Positions 1 through 7,882 of a stretch of 57,779 nucleotides of DNA are shown piece by piece. How positions within the stretch are numbered: position 1 is the first letter of the stretch; each line of letters begins with the position of its first letter. The notes under the pieces were generated by a model. It was given only the letters and a program-made list of their open reading frames with translations. It ran no database searches and was not told the DNA's origin. The position numbers and the translations under genes are program-made. Origin of the DNA: Atopobiaceae bacterium (GTDB taxonomy: Bacteria > Actinomycetota > Coriobacteriia > Coriobacteriales > Atopobiaceae); NCBI GenBank assembly GCA_017545665.1, contig JAFWKQ010000022.1, positions 1 to 57,779 of the forward strand. The letters run 5' to 3'.

Positions 1-1
1 A

Positions 2-1549
2 GATGCTGCGGGACGTGGCTTGGAGCTGCACGTGAGGCAGGGCGGCGCTGCGGCCGACCTGACCGGCGCCGAGGTCTACTTCCTCTGGCGGCACAAGATG
101 GCCGGCACGCGCGGGTGCGAGCCGATGACGGAGATCGACGCGTCCCTGGGGCAATTCGTCGCATACTACCCAGCCGCCATGCAGGAGGCCGAGGGCGCAG
201 TGGACACGCAGTTCATGGTGACGCATGACGGCAAGAGCATCAGCACGCGGGCGTTCACCATCCGACTGGAGCCCGTGATCATCGGCGGCACCGAGAGCGA
301 GGACGGTTTCACCCTGTTCGTGGAGACGATCATGCGCTACGAGGGCGCTATCGAGATCTCCACGGCGGCGGCCGACTCCGCAACTACCGTCGCCAACGCG
401 ATCTAGGCGGCTGCGCAGCGCGGCGACTACGACGGGGCCGATGGCGCGGACGATTTCAGCCCGACGGCCACCATCACGCAGACCGCAGAGGGCGCGACCA
501 TCACCATCACCGACAAGAGCGGCACCACGACCGCGAACGTCTCCAAGGGCGTGAAGGGCGACAAGGGCGACACCGGGGACACCGGGCCACAAGGACCCAA
601 GGGAGACACGGGCGAGCAGGGGCCGCAGGGCATCCAGGGCTTGACCGGCCCGCAGGGTCCGAAGGGCGAAACCGGCGAGACCGGCGCGACCGGGCCGCAG
701 GGTCCCAAGGGCGACACCGGGGACACCGGAACGCAGGGCGCGACCGGCCCTGCAGGGGCAAACGGCACGCCCTGCACGCACAGCTGGAACGGCACGGTCT
801 TGTCCGTGACCTCCGCATCGGGCACCAGCTCGGCCGACCTTGTCGGACCTCAGGGGCCAGCGGACGCCACCGGCCCTGCTGGCGCCGACGGCACCATATT
901 CACGCCCGTGAGCCCGCTTTCGCTCAGCAACGGCGAGCTGACGGTTGATCTCGCTGGCTATGCGAGCGCGTCCGACATTCATCCGCGGCTCTGGTGCGGA
1001 AATTCGTTCCCGTCCGTGAGCCGAGGTGGCGTGGCGAGCGCGAACATAGCTTCCAATAACCTGACGGGCATCGAGGTCGGCGACTTCGTCATGAACTGCT
1101 GGAAGGGCACGGTCGCCCTCGCGGAGTCCATCAGCGGTGAGTACGTGAGCCTGCGCGGCTACCTGGACATCGCGGGGCTGCGCGGCATCGTCCCGACGAC
1201 GGCGCTCGACCTGGACGCCGGGAAGCAGGGCAGCGCCTGGATGAACGTGTACGGGCCGCCGGTACTGCCGGGGACGCTGATCCTGAACACCTCCACGGGC
1301 GCGCTCATGGCAGCGCGCGGCATGGTCACGCCCTCCAGCGCGTCATCGGGCTATGCCACCGTCTACGCCACCGGCCAGGGCAACGTGTTCGGCGGTGGTG
1401 CCACCTACACCGCCTCGTCGCCCCTCGCCATCGACGCCAACAACGACATCTCGATCGACCTGTCGAGCTACGCCACGCAAAGCTGGGTGACGCAGCAGAT
1501 CAACGCGGCCATCGCTGACCTTGATGACCTCTCGGAGGTGAGCTTCTGA
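2..1549 (+). pseudogene. Phage tail/baseplate protein with collagen-like repeats, interrupted by an in-frame TAG
   Basis: The reading frame is open at the left window edge, so the gene's true start is outside. Residues up to position 403 resemble the N-terminal domain of BppU-type baseplate proteins (inference from the look of the sequence). A TAG at 404-406 then stops it, but the same frame continues with plausible phage sequence ([17 protein letters not shown]), a run of Gly-X-Y triplets and a C-terminal domain ending in TGA at 1547-1549. No start codon with a ribosome site lies just after the TAG; the first GTG is at 551, inside the collagen run. A single CAG-to-TAG change is the simplest explanation. 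The downstream tail gene overlaps its stop (TGATG). It is probably a side tail fibre. Readthrough or amber suppression cannot be excluded. Confidence 0.7.
557..766 (+). repeat. Collagen-like Gly-X-Y repeat tract
   Basis: About 23 consecutive Gly-X-Y triplets, rich in GPQ, GPK, GDT and GET. This pattern is typical of phage tail-fibre shafts that form collagen-like triple helices. A second short run ([16 protein letters not shown]) lies at about 845-890. The repetitive DNA also gives long proline-rich frames on the opposite strand, which are artefacts. Confidence 0.9.
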
Positions 1550-2940
1550 TGGCAGTGGGCACGATCTCGACGCGCATACTCACGGACATAGCGAATGCCA
1601 TACGCTACAAGGCCGGCGTAGCCACGCTGTACAAGCCGGGGCAGATGGCCGCTGCGGTGACGGCACTCGACGGCACCGATGCGGGACAGTACCAGGCGCA
1701 GCCCTACATGACGCTTGAGAGCGGCATCCTCTCCGAGCACGTCTTCGAGGACATCGCGGACGCCATACGCGGGCAGAACGGGCTCTCGACGCAGTACCAG
1801 CCGGGAGACATGGCGGCCGCCATCCTGGCGCTCGAATGGGACGTCGGGTACAAGGTACGGGCGCTGCTGCTCGCGGACGGCACGCTCGAGTTCAACTACT
1901 ACGACCGCCGGCGCACCGTATACGGCGGGACGATCCAGCAGGTCTTCGAGGTGGACGTCAACGGGTACAGCTCCGCATCCGCGCAGTCATGGGACTCGAT
2001 AAAGCTCCTAGTGAAGAGGGTCTACATCGACTCGTCGATAGCTGGCGTGGGCATCACCAACTGCAACTTCTGGTTCAACGCGTTCGCGAACTGCACCGAG
2101 GTGAGGGGCTTCGAGAACCTGTCCGGCATGACGAGCGCGAACCAGATGTTCACGAGCTGCGGGAGCCTGGAGACGATCTACGCCACGTCGTTCAGCAACA
2201 CGGGGCTCTCGGGCTCGCTCATGTTCAACAGCTGCAACCGCCTGGTGGGCGGCACCGACGGCTTCGTACCATCCACCACGAGCGGGGCATCCGTGTGCAA
2301 GCTGGGCTCGGGCGGCGTGCTCACGGACCCGAACAACGACAACCGCACGTGGTTCTGGGCGCACTACTACGCCGATGGCGAGGGCGTGCTCACGGCCACG
2401 TCGGCGCCGGACGCCACGCGCGAGCTCGTGGCCTCAAACCGCATCTGCGCGATCGGCAAGTACGTGGGCCTCGGTTTCACGCCCTGGACGGGCACGACGG
2501 GCCCGACCCACCGCCAGCACCTGACGAGCATGACGTTCGCGGCCGACATGGCCACGTTCTCATACCTGAACCTGATCTACCTGTTCTACACCCGCACGAA
2601 CCTCGCGAGCGTTTCGGGCCTGGGAAACCTGCGTGGTGTGCGCTCGATGCGCTACACGTTCAGCTCCTGTGCGTTCACGACGATCGACTTCCGGGGCTTC
2701 GACCCATCGCACCTGACGGACCTGTTCTACACGTTCTCGGGATGCTCGCACCTGACGACCATCTATGCGGACTCGACGTGGGCGCTGCCTTTGAGCGGGA
2801 TCTCTGGCTCGCAGTGCTTCTACTCGTGCTCGACTTCGCTCGTGGGCGGCAACGGCACGGTATGGGCCAGCAGCAAGACGGGCTACACGTACTTCCGCAT
2901 CGACACGGCAAGCACGCCGGGGTACGTCACGGCGGCGTAG
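1549..2940 (+). CDS. Phage tail protein with BspA-like leucine-rich repeats (DUF285 type)
   Basis: The 463-residue product starts at the ATG overlapping the previous stop (TGATG), which suggests translational coupling. The N-terminus has two copies of a ~30-residue module (LTDIANAIRYKAG... near residue 10 and FEDIADAIRGQNG... near residue 66), a module seen in tail proteins of phages of Gram-positive hosts. From about residue 170 there are irregular BspA/DUF285-type repeats with Phe-x-x-Cys and L-x-x-I/V-Y-A signatures (LETIYATSF, LTTIYADSTW). Such repeats bind surface ligands in bacterial adhesins. Being in a tail operon, this is probably a receptor-binding or tail-tip protein. The last gene of the morphogenesis module; the next gene is on the other strand 3 bases away. 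Confidence 0.75.
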   Translation: MAVGTISTRILTDIANAIRYKAGVATLYKPGQMAAAVTALDGTDAGQYQAQPYMTLESGILSEHVFEDIADAIRGQNGLSTQYQPGDMAAAILALEWDVGYKVRALLLADGTLEFNYYDRRRTVYGGTIQQVFEVDVNGYSSASAQSWDSIKLLVKRVYIDSSIAGVGITNCNFWFNAFANCTEVRGFENLSGMTSANQMFTSCGSLETIYATSFSNTGLSGSLMFNSCNRLVGGTDGFVPSTTSGASVCKLGSGGVLTDPNNDNRTWFWAHYYADGEGVLTATSAPDATRELVASNRICAIGKYVGLGFTPWTGTTGPTHRQHLTSMTFAADMATFSYLNLIYLFYTRTNLASVSGLGNLRGVRSMRYTFSSCAFTTIDFRGFDPSHLTDLFYTFSGCSHLTTIYADSTWALPLSGISGSQCFYSCSTSLVGGNGTVWASSKTGYTYFRIDTASTPGYVTAA

Positions 2941-2943
2941 GTG

Positions 2944-3480
2944 TCAGTGCGGGCTCCTCGCCTTGGCGACGGTCGCCGGGGTGAAGTTGGGCGGCATGAT
3001 GGCGAGCGCCTCGGCCGCCATGCGCTCGGGTGGCTCGGCCATGCCGCCGTCGAGCCACTGCTCCATGACGCCGTAGATGCCGCCTATGTGGTAGGCGCTC
3101 GCGTACGACATCCGTCCGTCTGCGAGGCGGTCGCGGAAGACGCCGAGCATGAGGTGCGTGCAGCCGCGCTCGTGCAGGAGCAGCAGGCCGTCTTTGTGCG
3201 CGACGAAGCAGTCGAAGATGGCGCGCAGGTAGCCGGCGCGCCCGTGGTCGGCGCCCTCCGCGAACAGGCGCACGTAGCCGTCCATGAGCGTGCCGTACCA
3301 CCAGGAGACGACATGGTCCTTGCCCTCGAAGAGGCGGTAGAACGTGGAGCGCGACACGCCGGCCCCGGCGGCGAGCTCCTTCACCGCGACCTGGGAGAGC
3401 TCGCGCCCCTCGAGCAGGCGCAGCAGGGCCGCCGCGACGTGTCCGCGCAGGTCGTCCTGGGTGGTGTCCTTCCGCCTCAT
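2944..3480 (-). CDS. TetR/AcrR-family transcriptional regulator
   Basis: The 178-residue product has an N-terminal TetR helix-turn-helix. LSQVAVKELAAGAGVSRSTF fits the recognition-helix signature (residues about 28-47), followed by YRLFEGKDHVVSWWY. The C-terminal ligand domain resembles the DhaS/TetR_C group by layout only; the inducer is unknown. Its start is preceded by an AGGAGGAGTAG ribosome site on the minus strand. It is divergent from the VOC-cupin-SfsA cluster across a 130-bp gap that contains an imperfect palindrome, so it probably represses that cluster and itself. The position between phage tail and lysis genes makes it cargo of the prophage rather than a phage developmental regulator. 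Confidence 0.85.
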   Translation of the reverse strand: MRRKDTTQDDLRGHVAAALLRLLEGRELSQVAVKELAAGAGVSRSTFYRLFEGKDHVVSWWYGTLMDGYVRLFAEGADHGRAGYLRAIFDCFVAHKDGLLLLHERGCTHLMLGVFRDRLADGRMSYASAYHIGGIYGVMEQWLDGGMAEPPERMAAEALAIMPPNFTPATVAKARSPH

Positions 3481-3499
3481 CTACTCCTCCTCGCTAGAA

Positions 3500-3525
3500 T
3501 GGGACATATGACCGATTCTGTGCCA
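3500..3525. promoter_or_regulatory. Candidate TetR operator between divergent genes
   Basis: Imperfect inverted repeat TGGGACA-N12-TGTGCCA (one mismatch per arm) in the gap between the TetR gene and the VOC gene. The size suits a TetR dimer. No clear -35/-10 pair was found, so the assignment rests on symmetry and position only. Confidence 0.35.
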
Positions 3526-3610
3526 TGATAGCGCATCCGTGCCCGAGACGGCTACCCCGCGCCGGATACTGGTTGCCGTAAGGAAGGCAACGAGGGCGAG
3601 GAGGCCCACC

Positions 3611-3970
3611 ATGGCAAACCAGATATCATTCGTCGAGATCCTCGCGCCGGGGTCCAGGGGGCTCGGCGCGTTCTACCACGACGCGTTCGGCTGGGACGTG
3701 TACGAGCCGGCGGGGTCGATGGAGTACCGCGTGATGAACCCCAACGGCGACAACGGCGTGATGGCCGCCATAGGCGACCCGTTCGTGGACGGCGAGGCGT
3801 GGCTGTGCTTCTACGTGATGGTCGACGACATCGACGCGGCCGTGGAGCGCGCCGTCGCGGCGGGCGGATCCGTGAAGCTGCCGAAGTACGCCACCGACAC
3901 CGGCTTCACGCTGGCCTACGTGGCCGACCCCGCAGGCCACGTCATCGGCCTGCAGCAGCCGGGCGCGTAA
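3611..3970 (+). CDS. VOC-fold protein (glyoxalase/bleomycin-resistance family)
   Basis: A 119-residue single-domain VOC protein starting at ATG 3611, behind a GAGGAGG ribosome site at about 3599-3605; the upstream in-frame ATG at 3539 has no ribosome site. Typical features are the N-terminal FVEILAPGSRGLGAFYHDAF strand-helix, the middle segment AWLCFYVMVDDIDAAVERAV, and the ending YVADPAGHVIGLQQ. In metal-dependent relatives the ligands are His/Glu/Gln at strand ends; here they are only partly recognisable, so the substrate is unknown. First gene of a three-gene cluster (VOC, cupin, SfsA) in the prophage, divergent from a TetR regulator. Such pairs often act in small-molecule or aldehyde detoxification, but that is inference. 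Confidence 0.85.
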   Translation: MANQISFVEILAPGSRGLGAFYHDAFGWDVYEPAGSMEYRVMNPNGDNGVMAAIGDPFVDGEAWLCFYVMVDDIDAAVERAVAAGGSVKLPKYATDTGFTLAYVADPAGHVIGLQQPGA

Positions 3971-3982
3971 GGGGGCACGGGG

Positions 3983-4306
3983 ATGCTGATCGACTTCTCC
4001 ACGCTCGACGAGGCCGCCATCGAGGGCATGGACGGCGGCGAGGGCGCCATCGCGGCGCGCATGGTCGTCAACCAGGTGGGGCGCTTCGTGGAGTGCCGGG
4101 TGCTCCCCGGCTCCTCCATCGGCGAGCACGCCCAGTCGAGCGGCAACGACGTGAACTTCGTCGTATCCGGCCACGGCCACGCCACCTGCGACGGCGCGCG
4201 CGAGGAGCTCGCGCCCGGTGTGTGCCACGTGTGCCCCAAGGGCTCGCGCCACGCCATCTTCAACGACGGCGATGAGGACCTGGTGCTCTGGACGGTGGTC
4301 GTGTGA
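3983..4306 (+). CDS. Small cupin-domain protein
   Basis: A 107-residue single cupin barrel. Cupin motif 1 is degenerate: GSSIGEHAQSSGNDVNFVVSG has an H and an N where canonical cupins have two His and a Glu. Motif 2 is PGVCHVCPKGSRHAIFNDGD with one His. Metal binding may therefore be altered or lost. It lies 12 bases after the VOC gene and overlaps the SfsA-like start by 4 bases (GTGA), so all three are probably one transcript. The function is unknown. Small cupins of this kind often bind sugars or act in sugar-derivative metabolism or signalling, which would fit the SfsA neighbour, but this is guesswork. Confidence 0.8.
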   Translation: MLIDFSTLDEAAIEGMDGGEGAIAARMVVNQVGRFVECRVLPGSSIGEHAQSSGNDVNFVVSGHGHATCDGAREELAPGVCHVCPKGSRHAIFNDGDEDLVLWTVVV

Positions 4307-5070
4307 GCGGGTTCGAGGCGCTGCCGGCGTTCGAGTTCGTAGAGCCGCTGCGCGAGGGCGTCGTCGTGCGCCGCAAGAGCCAGTTCACCATGGCGGTGGA
4401 TTTCGGCGGCGAGGAGCTGGCCTTCCACTGCCCGACGACCGGGCGCATCGGCAACATCGACGTGGCGGGCAAGCCCTGCCTCGTGTCGATGGCGCGCGGC
4501 GAGGGGCGCAAGACCGCCGGCACCGTGGAGGCGGTGTCGCTCGCGCGGCCGGGGGACGCCGGCAAGGACTGGATAGGCATCAACCAGAACGCGGCCAACC
4601 GCTACGTCGAGCACTACCTGCGCTGCGGCGGGCTCGCGCAGGCCGTGGGCGGCGCGTTCGGCGTGCCGCGCGAGGACGTGCGACGCGAGGTCTTCCTGGG
4701 CGAGAGCAAGCTCGACTTCCTGGTGGGCGACACGTTCCTGGAGGTGAAGACGCCCCTGCAGCACCTGCAGGTGGACGTCCCCGAATGGGTGAGGACCAAG
4801 AAGGCGACCCCGTTCTCCTCCACGGGCCGCATGCAGCGCCATGTGGAGGAGCTCGCCAAGAGCCTGGCGGACCACCAGCGGGCGGTGCTCCTCGTGTGCT
4901 GCATATACGACAACCCGGGCTTCGAGGTGGTGGAGCGCTCCACAAACTACGAAGAGGTCAAGGCCACCATGGACGCGAGCGTCGCGCGCGGCGTCGCGGT
5001 GTGGCAGGCGAACTTCCGCATCATGCCGGACGGGGTGACGCTGCAGAAGGTCATGCCGGTAGCGTTCTGA
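4303..5070 (+). CDS. sfsA: SfsA-family protein (sugar fermentation stimulation protein)
   Basis: A 255-residue protein starting at GTG 4303, overlapping the cupin stop by 4 bases. It shows the SfsA layout: an N-terminal OB-like part with HCPTTGRIGN (family: HCPNTGRM), GRKTAGTVEAVS, then a PD-(D/E)xK nuclease-like core with SKLDFLVGDTFLEVK (Asp then Glu-x-Lys) and the FSSTGRMQRHVEEL and LLVCCIYDNPGF segments. E. coli SfsA was described as a DNA-binding regulator of maltose genes; the nuclease-like core is predicted for the family. It is a little longer than usual (~235). Finding it in a prophage cargo cluster is unusual; sfsA is normally chromosomal. A terminator follows directly. Confidence 0.8.
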   Translation: MSGFEALPAFEFVEPLREGVVVRRKSQFTMAVDFGGEELAFHCPTTGRIGNIDVAGKPCLVSMARGEGRKTAGTVEAVSLARPGDAGKDWIGINQNAANRYVEHYLRCGGLAQAVGGAFGVPREDVRREVFLGESKLDFLVGDTFLEVKTPLQHLQVDVPEWVRTKKATPFSSTGRMQRHVEELAKSLADHQRAVLLVCCIYDNPGFEVVERSTNYEEVKATMDASVARGVAVWQANFRIMPDGVTLQKVMPVAF

Positions 5071-5095
5071 CAAAACCACATAGCCATTGGCCGGA

Positions 5096-5127
5096 CGCGG
5101 CCGCCCTCGAGAACGTGGGCGGCCGCG
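5096..5127 (+). terminator. Rho-independent terminator after the SfsA-like gene
   Basis: Perfect 11-bp stem CGCGGCCGCCC / GGGCGGCCGCG with a 10-nt loop, followed by CCCTTCCTTA. It is 25 bases after the SfsA stop and isolates the cargo cluster from the lysis genes. Confidence 0.8.
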
Positions 5128-5213
5128 CCCTTCCTTATGGGACGAGCCGAGATTGTGACGCCATAGGACGATGCCTCCCGAGGACGGAAAGCGATTTCGG
5201 GAGGCAGTTCTTT

Positions 5214-5432
5214 ATGGAGTCAATCGTCGTGGCGTGCATCACCGGTCTCGTAACGCTGATTGGGGTGATCCTCTCCAACTCTAAGAGCCAGGCCGTCATG
5301 GAGGTCAAGCTGGACGCCCTCACGGAGAAGGTCGAGAAGCACAACCAGCTCATCGAGCGGACATACCGCCTGGAAGAGGGGCTTTCGGTCGTGCGGAACG
5401 ACATCGAGACCCTCAAGGGAAAGGCGGGCTGA
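5214..5432 (+). CDS. Phage XhlA-like small membrane protein
   Basis: A 72-residue product starting at ATG 5214 behind a GGGAGG ribosome site at about 5199-5204. It has one N-terminal membrane helix (VVACITGLVTLIGVIL) followed by a charged, coiled-coil-like region (MEVKLDALTEKVEKHNQLIE and RLEEGLSVVRNDIETLKG). This matches the shape of XhlA/holin-associated proteins found next to holins in Gram-positive phages, although here the helix is N-terminal rather than C-terminal. It is one base from the holin start, so co-translated. It probably sits in the host membrane and supports lysis. Confidence 0.6.
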   Translation: MESIVVACITGLVTLIGVILSNSKSQAVMEVKLDALTEKVEKHNQLIERTYRLEEGLSVVRNDIETLKGKAG

Positions 5433-5433
5433 C

Positions 5434-5673
5434 ATGAGCGAGTTCCTGGCAAGCAACGAGTGGCAGTGGAGGCTCCTGCGCACGATCGTGCAGGGGGTCC
5501 TGGGCGTGGTGATCGCCAACCTGGACCTGATCATGGACTGGTGCGTGCTCGACCCGAGCATGCGCGGGCTCGTGGTGGCGCTGGTGATGGCGGTGCTGTC
5601 GCCCATCATGGCGGCGCTCGGCGGCGACGGCGACAAGCCGGAGATCCCGAGGGGTGAGGCGCGTGGGGCTTAA
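5434..5673 (+). CDS. Phage holin
   Basis: A 79-residue protein with two predicted membrane helices (LLRTIVQGVLGVVIANLDLI at about 14-33 and LVVALVMAVLSPIMAAL at about 46-62) and a charged C-terminus. Size, topology and position directly before a GH25 lysozyme gene identify it as a holin, which makes membrane holes so that endolysins reach the wall. It overlaps the start of the lysozyme gene by about 11 bases. Confidence 0.75.
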   Translation: MSEFLASNEWQWRLLRTIVQGVLGVVIANLDLIMDWCVLDPSMRGLVVALVMAVLSPIMAALGGDGDKPEIPRGEARGA

Positions 5674-6329
5674 CGGCATCGACATCAGCTCCTGGCAGGA
5701 CGACCTGGTCGTCTCTGCGATGACGACGTGCGACTTCGTGATCGTAAAGGCGACCGGCGGCGCAGGCTACTCAAACGAGTGCTTCCGCCGGCACGCCGAC
5801 GAGACCCTGGCGGCCGGCAAGCTGCTCGGCTGCTACCACTACGCGCGTGACGTGGGTACGAGGGCTCGGCTGAGTCCGAGGCTGACCACTTCATTTCTGC
5901 CTTCAAGCCCTATACCGGCAAGGCGATCCCGTTCCTGGACTGGGAGGCGGACGCGCTGGACCTTGGGCCTACCTGGGCCAAGAAGTGGCTCGACCGCGTA
6001 AAGGCCAAGACCGGAGTGATGACGCCGGGCATCTACACGAGCAAGAGCGTGTGCTTCGCGTACGACTGGGCGGCCGTGGCCAAGACGTATCCCTTGTGGG
6101 TGGCCCAGTATCCCAACTATGAGGAGACCGGCTTCCTCTCCGAGCCCTGGACCGACGGCTGGGACTGCGGCGCGTGGAACTCGCCGCTGATCTTCCAGTA
6201 CACAGGTACCGGACGCATCCCCGGCACGGCGGGCACCTGGACTTGGATTTGTTTTATGGCACCAGGGACGACTGGCGGAGGCTCTGCGCGGTGGCCAGCG
6301 CCTCCGCTGGCACCGGGGAGGTGAAGGAA
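5663..6329 (+). pseudogene. GH25 phage lysozyme with two -1 frameshifts
   Basis: GH25 muramidase that would cut peptidoglycan at host lysis. The N-terminus GLNGIDISSWQDDL carries the catalytic-site Asp typical of GH25. The likely start is GTG 5663 behind GAGGGGTGAGG; GTG 5654 is an alternative. The frame breaks at about 5854-5857 after CYHYARDVG; sequence resumes one base earlier with YEGSAESEADHF and FLDWEADALDLG (the conserved Asp-x-Glu). A second break at 6231-6233, in GGG, is needed to continue into HLDLDLFYGTRDDW, the expected C-terminal strand. Both are single-base losses next to GGG runs. No full-length protein can be made without frameshifting. In the last frame no stop occurs before the next gene. 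Confidence 0.8.
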
Positions 6330-7153
6330 GTGGCAATTTCTAGGGCGAACGTGGCGGCGCAGATCATGGAGCACCTCTGCACCTGCCCGTTGCACGGGTA
6401 CTCTCAGCCCGGGCGGCACGGCACGAGCGGCCACTGCAACGTGCAGACCGACGCGGGCACGGTGCGCGTGACCAAGGGCGACCGCGACTGCTCTAGCGCG
6501 GTCTGCGAGGCGTGGGAGCTCGCGCTCGCAGGCACGGCATACGACGGGCTCATCACGCGCTACAACTGGACCGGCGGCATGCGCGAGATGTTCGTGGGCT
6601 CAGGCCTCTTCTCGTGGAAGCCGATGTCGTTCAACGCGTCTCGCGGCGACATCTACCTCGACGAGGAGACCCACACGGCCATGTGCATCCGAAACGACGG
6701 CACGGCCGACCTCCTGGGCGAGTTCTCGATCAGCGAGACCGCGGCATCGACGGCGAGCCTGGCGACCAGACCGGGCGCGAGAGCTGGATCCACGACTACT
6801 ACTCCGGGCACTGGGATGGCATACTCCACTACAACGGCAAGGCCGACGGGACCGCTGCGCCGGGCGAATCCGGCTCTGGTGCGCCATCCGGTGACGTGTC
6901 AGAGCTTGCGGCGTGGGTCATCGCCGGAGATTTCGGAAATGGCGATGCGCGCAGGGCGGCTCTGGGCGACCGGTACGAGGAGGTGCAGGCGGAGGTGAAC
7001 AGGATCCTGCTTGGCGGCGGTTCCGGCATCGATGTCGACGCCATGGCCAGGCGGGTAATCGCGGGCAAGTTCGGCAACGGCGACGAGCGAAAGCGGCGCC
7101 TCGGCTCCTACTACTCCATCGTGCAGGCACGCGTGAACGAGATCCTGTCATGA
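6330..7153 (+). pseudogene. NlpC/P60-like endolysin with two Cpl-7 (CW_7) repeats, one -1 frameshift
   Basis: The start is GTG 6330, placed by a strong GGGGAGGTGA site at about 6315-6324. The N-terminal domain has GDRDCSSAVCEAWELAL (candidate catalytic Cys) and RGDIYLDEETHTAMCI (candidate His), as in phage NlpC/P60- or Amidase_5-type peptidases. At 6741-6743 one base is missing, after which the frame resumes as GIDGEPGDQTGRESWIHDYY. The C-terminus has two Cpl-7 wall-binding repeats, VIAGDFGNGDARRAALGDRY and VIAGKFGNGDERKRRLGSYY. It would be the second lysin of the module. Its stop overlaps the next start (ATGA). Confidence 0.75.
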
Positions 7154-7296
7154 GGCGCAGGCTCGCCGTCATAGCGGACCAGGTTGGCTGGCTCCTGGGG
7201 GATGTCGCGTGCTTCCTGCTGCTGATCCTCTTCCTGCTGCTGGTCCCCGTGTTCAAGATGTTCGAGAGCATCCGCGATCGTCATGAGGACGAATGA
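7150..7296 (+). CDS. Small phage membrane protein after the lysins
   Basis: A 48-residue protein starting at ATG 7150, overlapping the preceding stop (ATGA). It has one strongly hydrophobic helix (VACFLLLILFLLLVPVF) with a basic N-terminus and a charged C-terminus (RDRHEDE). It could be an antiholin or other lysis accessory by position; no family is recognised. A strong terminator follows at once. Confidence 0.5.
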   Translation: MRRRLAVIADQVGWLLGDVACFLLLILFLLLVPVFKMFESIRDRHEDE

Positions 7297-7301
7297 GAAG
7301 C

Positions 7302-7336
7302 GGAGAGCCGCCCGTCGCAATGACGGGCGGCTCTCC
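7302..7336. terminator. Terminator shared by convergent genes
   Basis: Perfect 15-bp stem (GGAGAGCCGCCCGTC / GACGGGCGGCTCTCC) with a 5-nt loop. It ends the phage lysis transcript and may also serve the convergent minus-strand gene at 7358-7669. There is only a weak T-rich tail on the plus strand. Confidence 0.75.
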
Positions 7337-7357
7337 GTGTGCCTATGCGGGCTCGGT

Positions 7358-7669
7358 CTAGCTCAAGGGCTCGAGCTCGCGGTAGAGCGGGTCGCCTTCG
7401 CCCACGAGCACGTCCCACCACCACTGGGGCGACTCGACTCCGGATGCGCAGAGCATGTCCAAAAGCTTGGCGCGGGCATCCGGGGGAAGCTGCTCGAAGT
7501 CCTCGCGCATGGCGCCGAGCACGGCCTTGCTCGTACTCATCATGTCGTTGCAAATCTCCTTCTTCTCCTCGAGGCTGTAGCTCTCGGGCGAGTAGTAACA
7601 GAGATCTGCTCGGAAGTACACCATGTCCTCGGCCTGGATGAGTTCGGTCATCTTCGCTTCGTTCATCAT
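7358..7669 (-). CDS. Small acidic protein of unknown function at the prophage edge
   Basis: A 103-residue acidic protein with no family I recognise. It has charged helices (MTELIQAEDMVYFRADLCYY; SLEEKKEICNDMMSTSKAVL) and a Trp-rich C-terminus (SPQWWWDVLVGEGDPLY). Two adjacent ATGs are possible starts (7669 or 7666), behind a GAGAGGAG ribosome site. It is transcribed towards the lysis genes, alone, at the attachment-site end of the prophage. That is where lysogenic-conversion or anti-defence genes often sit, but there is no sequence evidence for such a role here. Confidence 0.6.
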   Translation of the reverse strand: MMNEAKMTELIQAEDMVYFRADLCYYSPESYSLEEKKEICNDMMSTSKAVLGAMREDFEQLPPDARAKLLDMLCASGVESPQWWWDVLVGEGDPLYRELEPLS

Positions 7670-7770
7670 GGTTTTAATCTCCTCTCGTTGCCCAGCGACG
7701 GGAATGGTGTCTCTGGGGTGGTACGAATTCCGGTACGAATAATCCCGAAAGGAGTGCTTTCTTTCAGAGC

Positions 7771-7805
7771 GAAGTGGTGCGCTGATTTCTCGAACACACC
7801 ACTTC
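7771..7805. other. Inverted repeat near the prophage boundary
   Basis: GAAGTGGTG and CACCACTTC, 9 bp, perfectly complementary with a 17-nt spacer, about 60 bp from the guaA end. It could end guaA transcription, although there is no T-tract, or be a protein-binding arm site of an attachment region. Confidence 0.4.
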
Positions 7806-7861
7806 TGACCTGCGGTTTCGTTGTGTCTTGGGGTAGAATGCGGAATAGTGATTTGTGCGAA

Positions 7862-7882
7862 ATTTTATTCCCACTCGACCGT
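7862..7882. other. Likely prophage attachment site at the guaA 3' end
   Basis: The guaA coding strand ends GTCGAGTGGGAATAA. The 3' end of guaA, with a GAGTGGGAAT core, is a well-known integration site of islands and phages. Phage genes fill the DNA right up to this point and guaA itself is complete at this end. The matching second copy is not in the window, so it should lie beyond the left edge. Confidence 0.55.

Noticed and set aside
427..825. Proline-rich frames on the minus strand
   Set aside because: They are the complement of the collagen-like Gly-X-Y repeats.
5206..5213. Phage integrase or repressor near the right end
   Set aside because: None was found in 1-7864; only structural, cargo, lysis and unknown genes are present.
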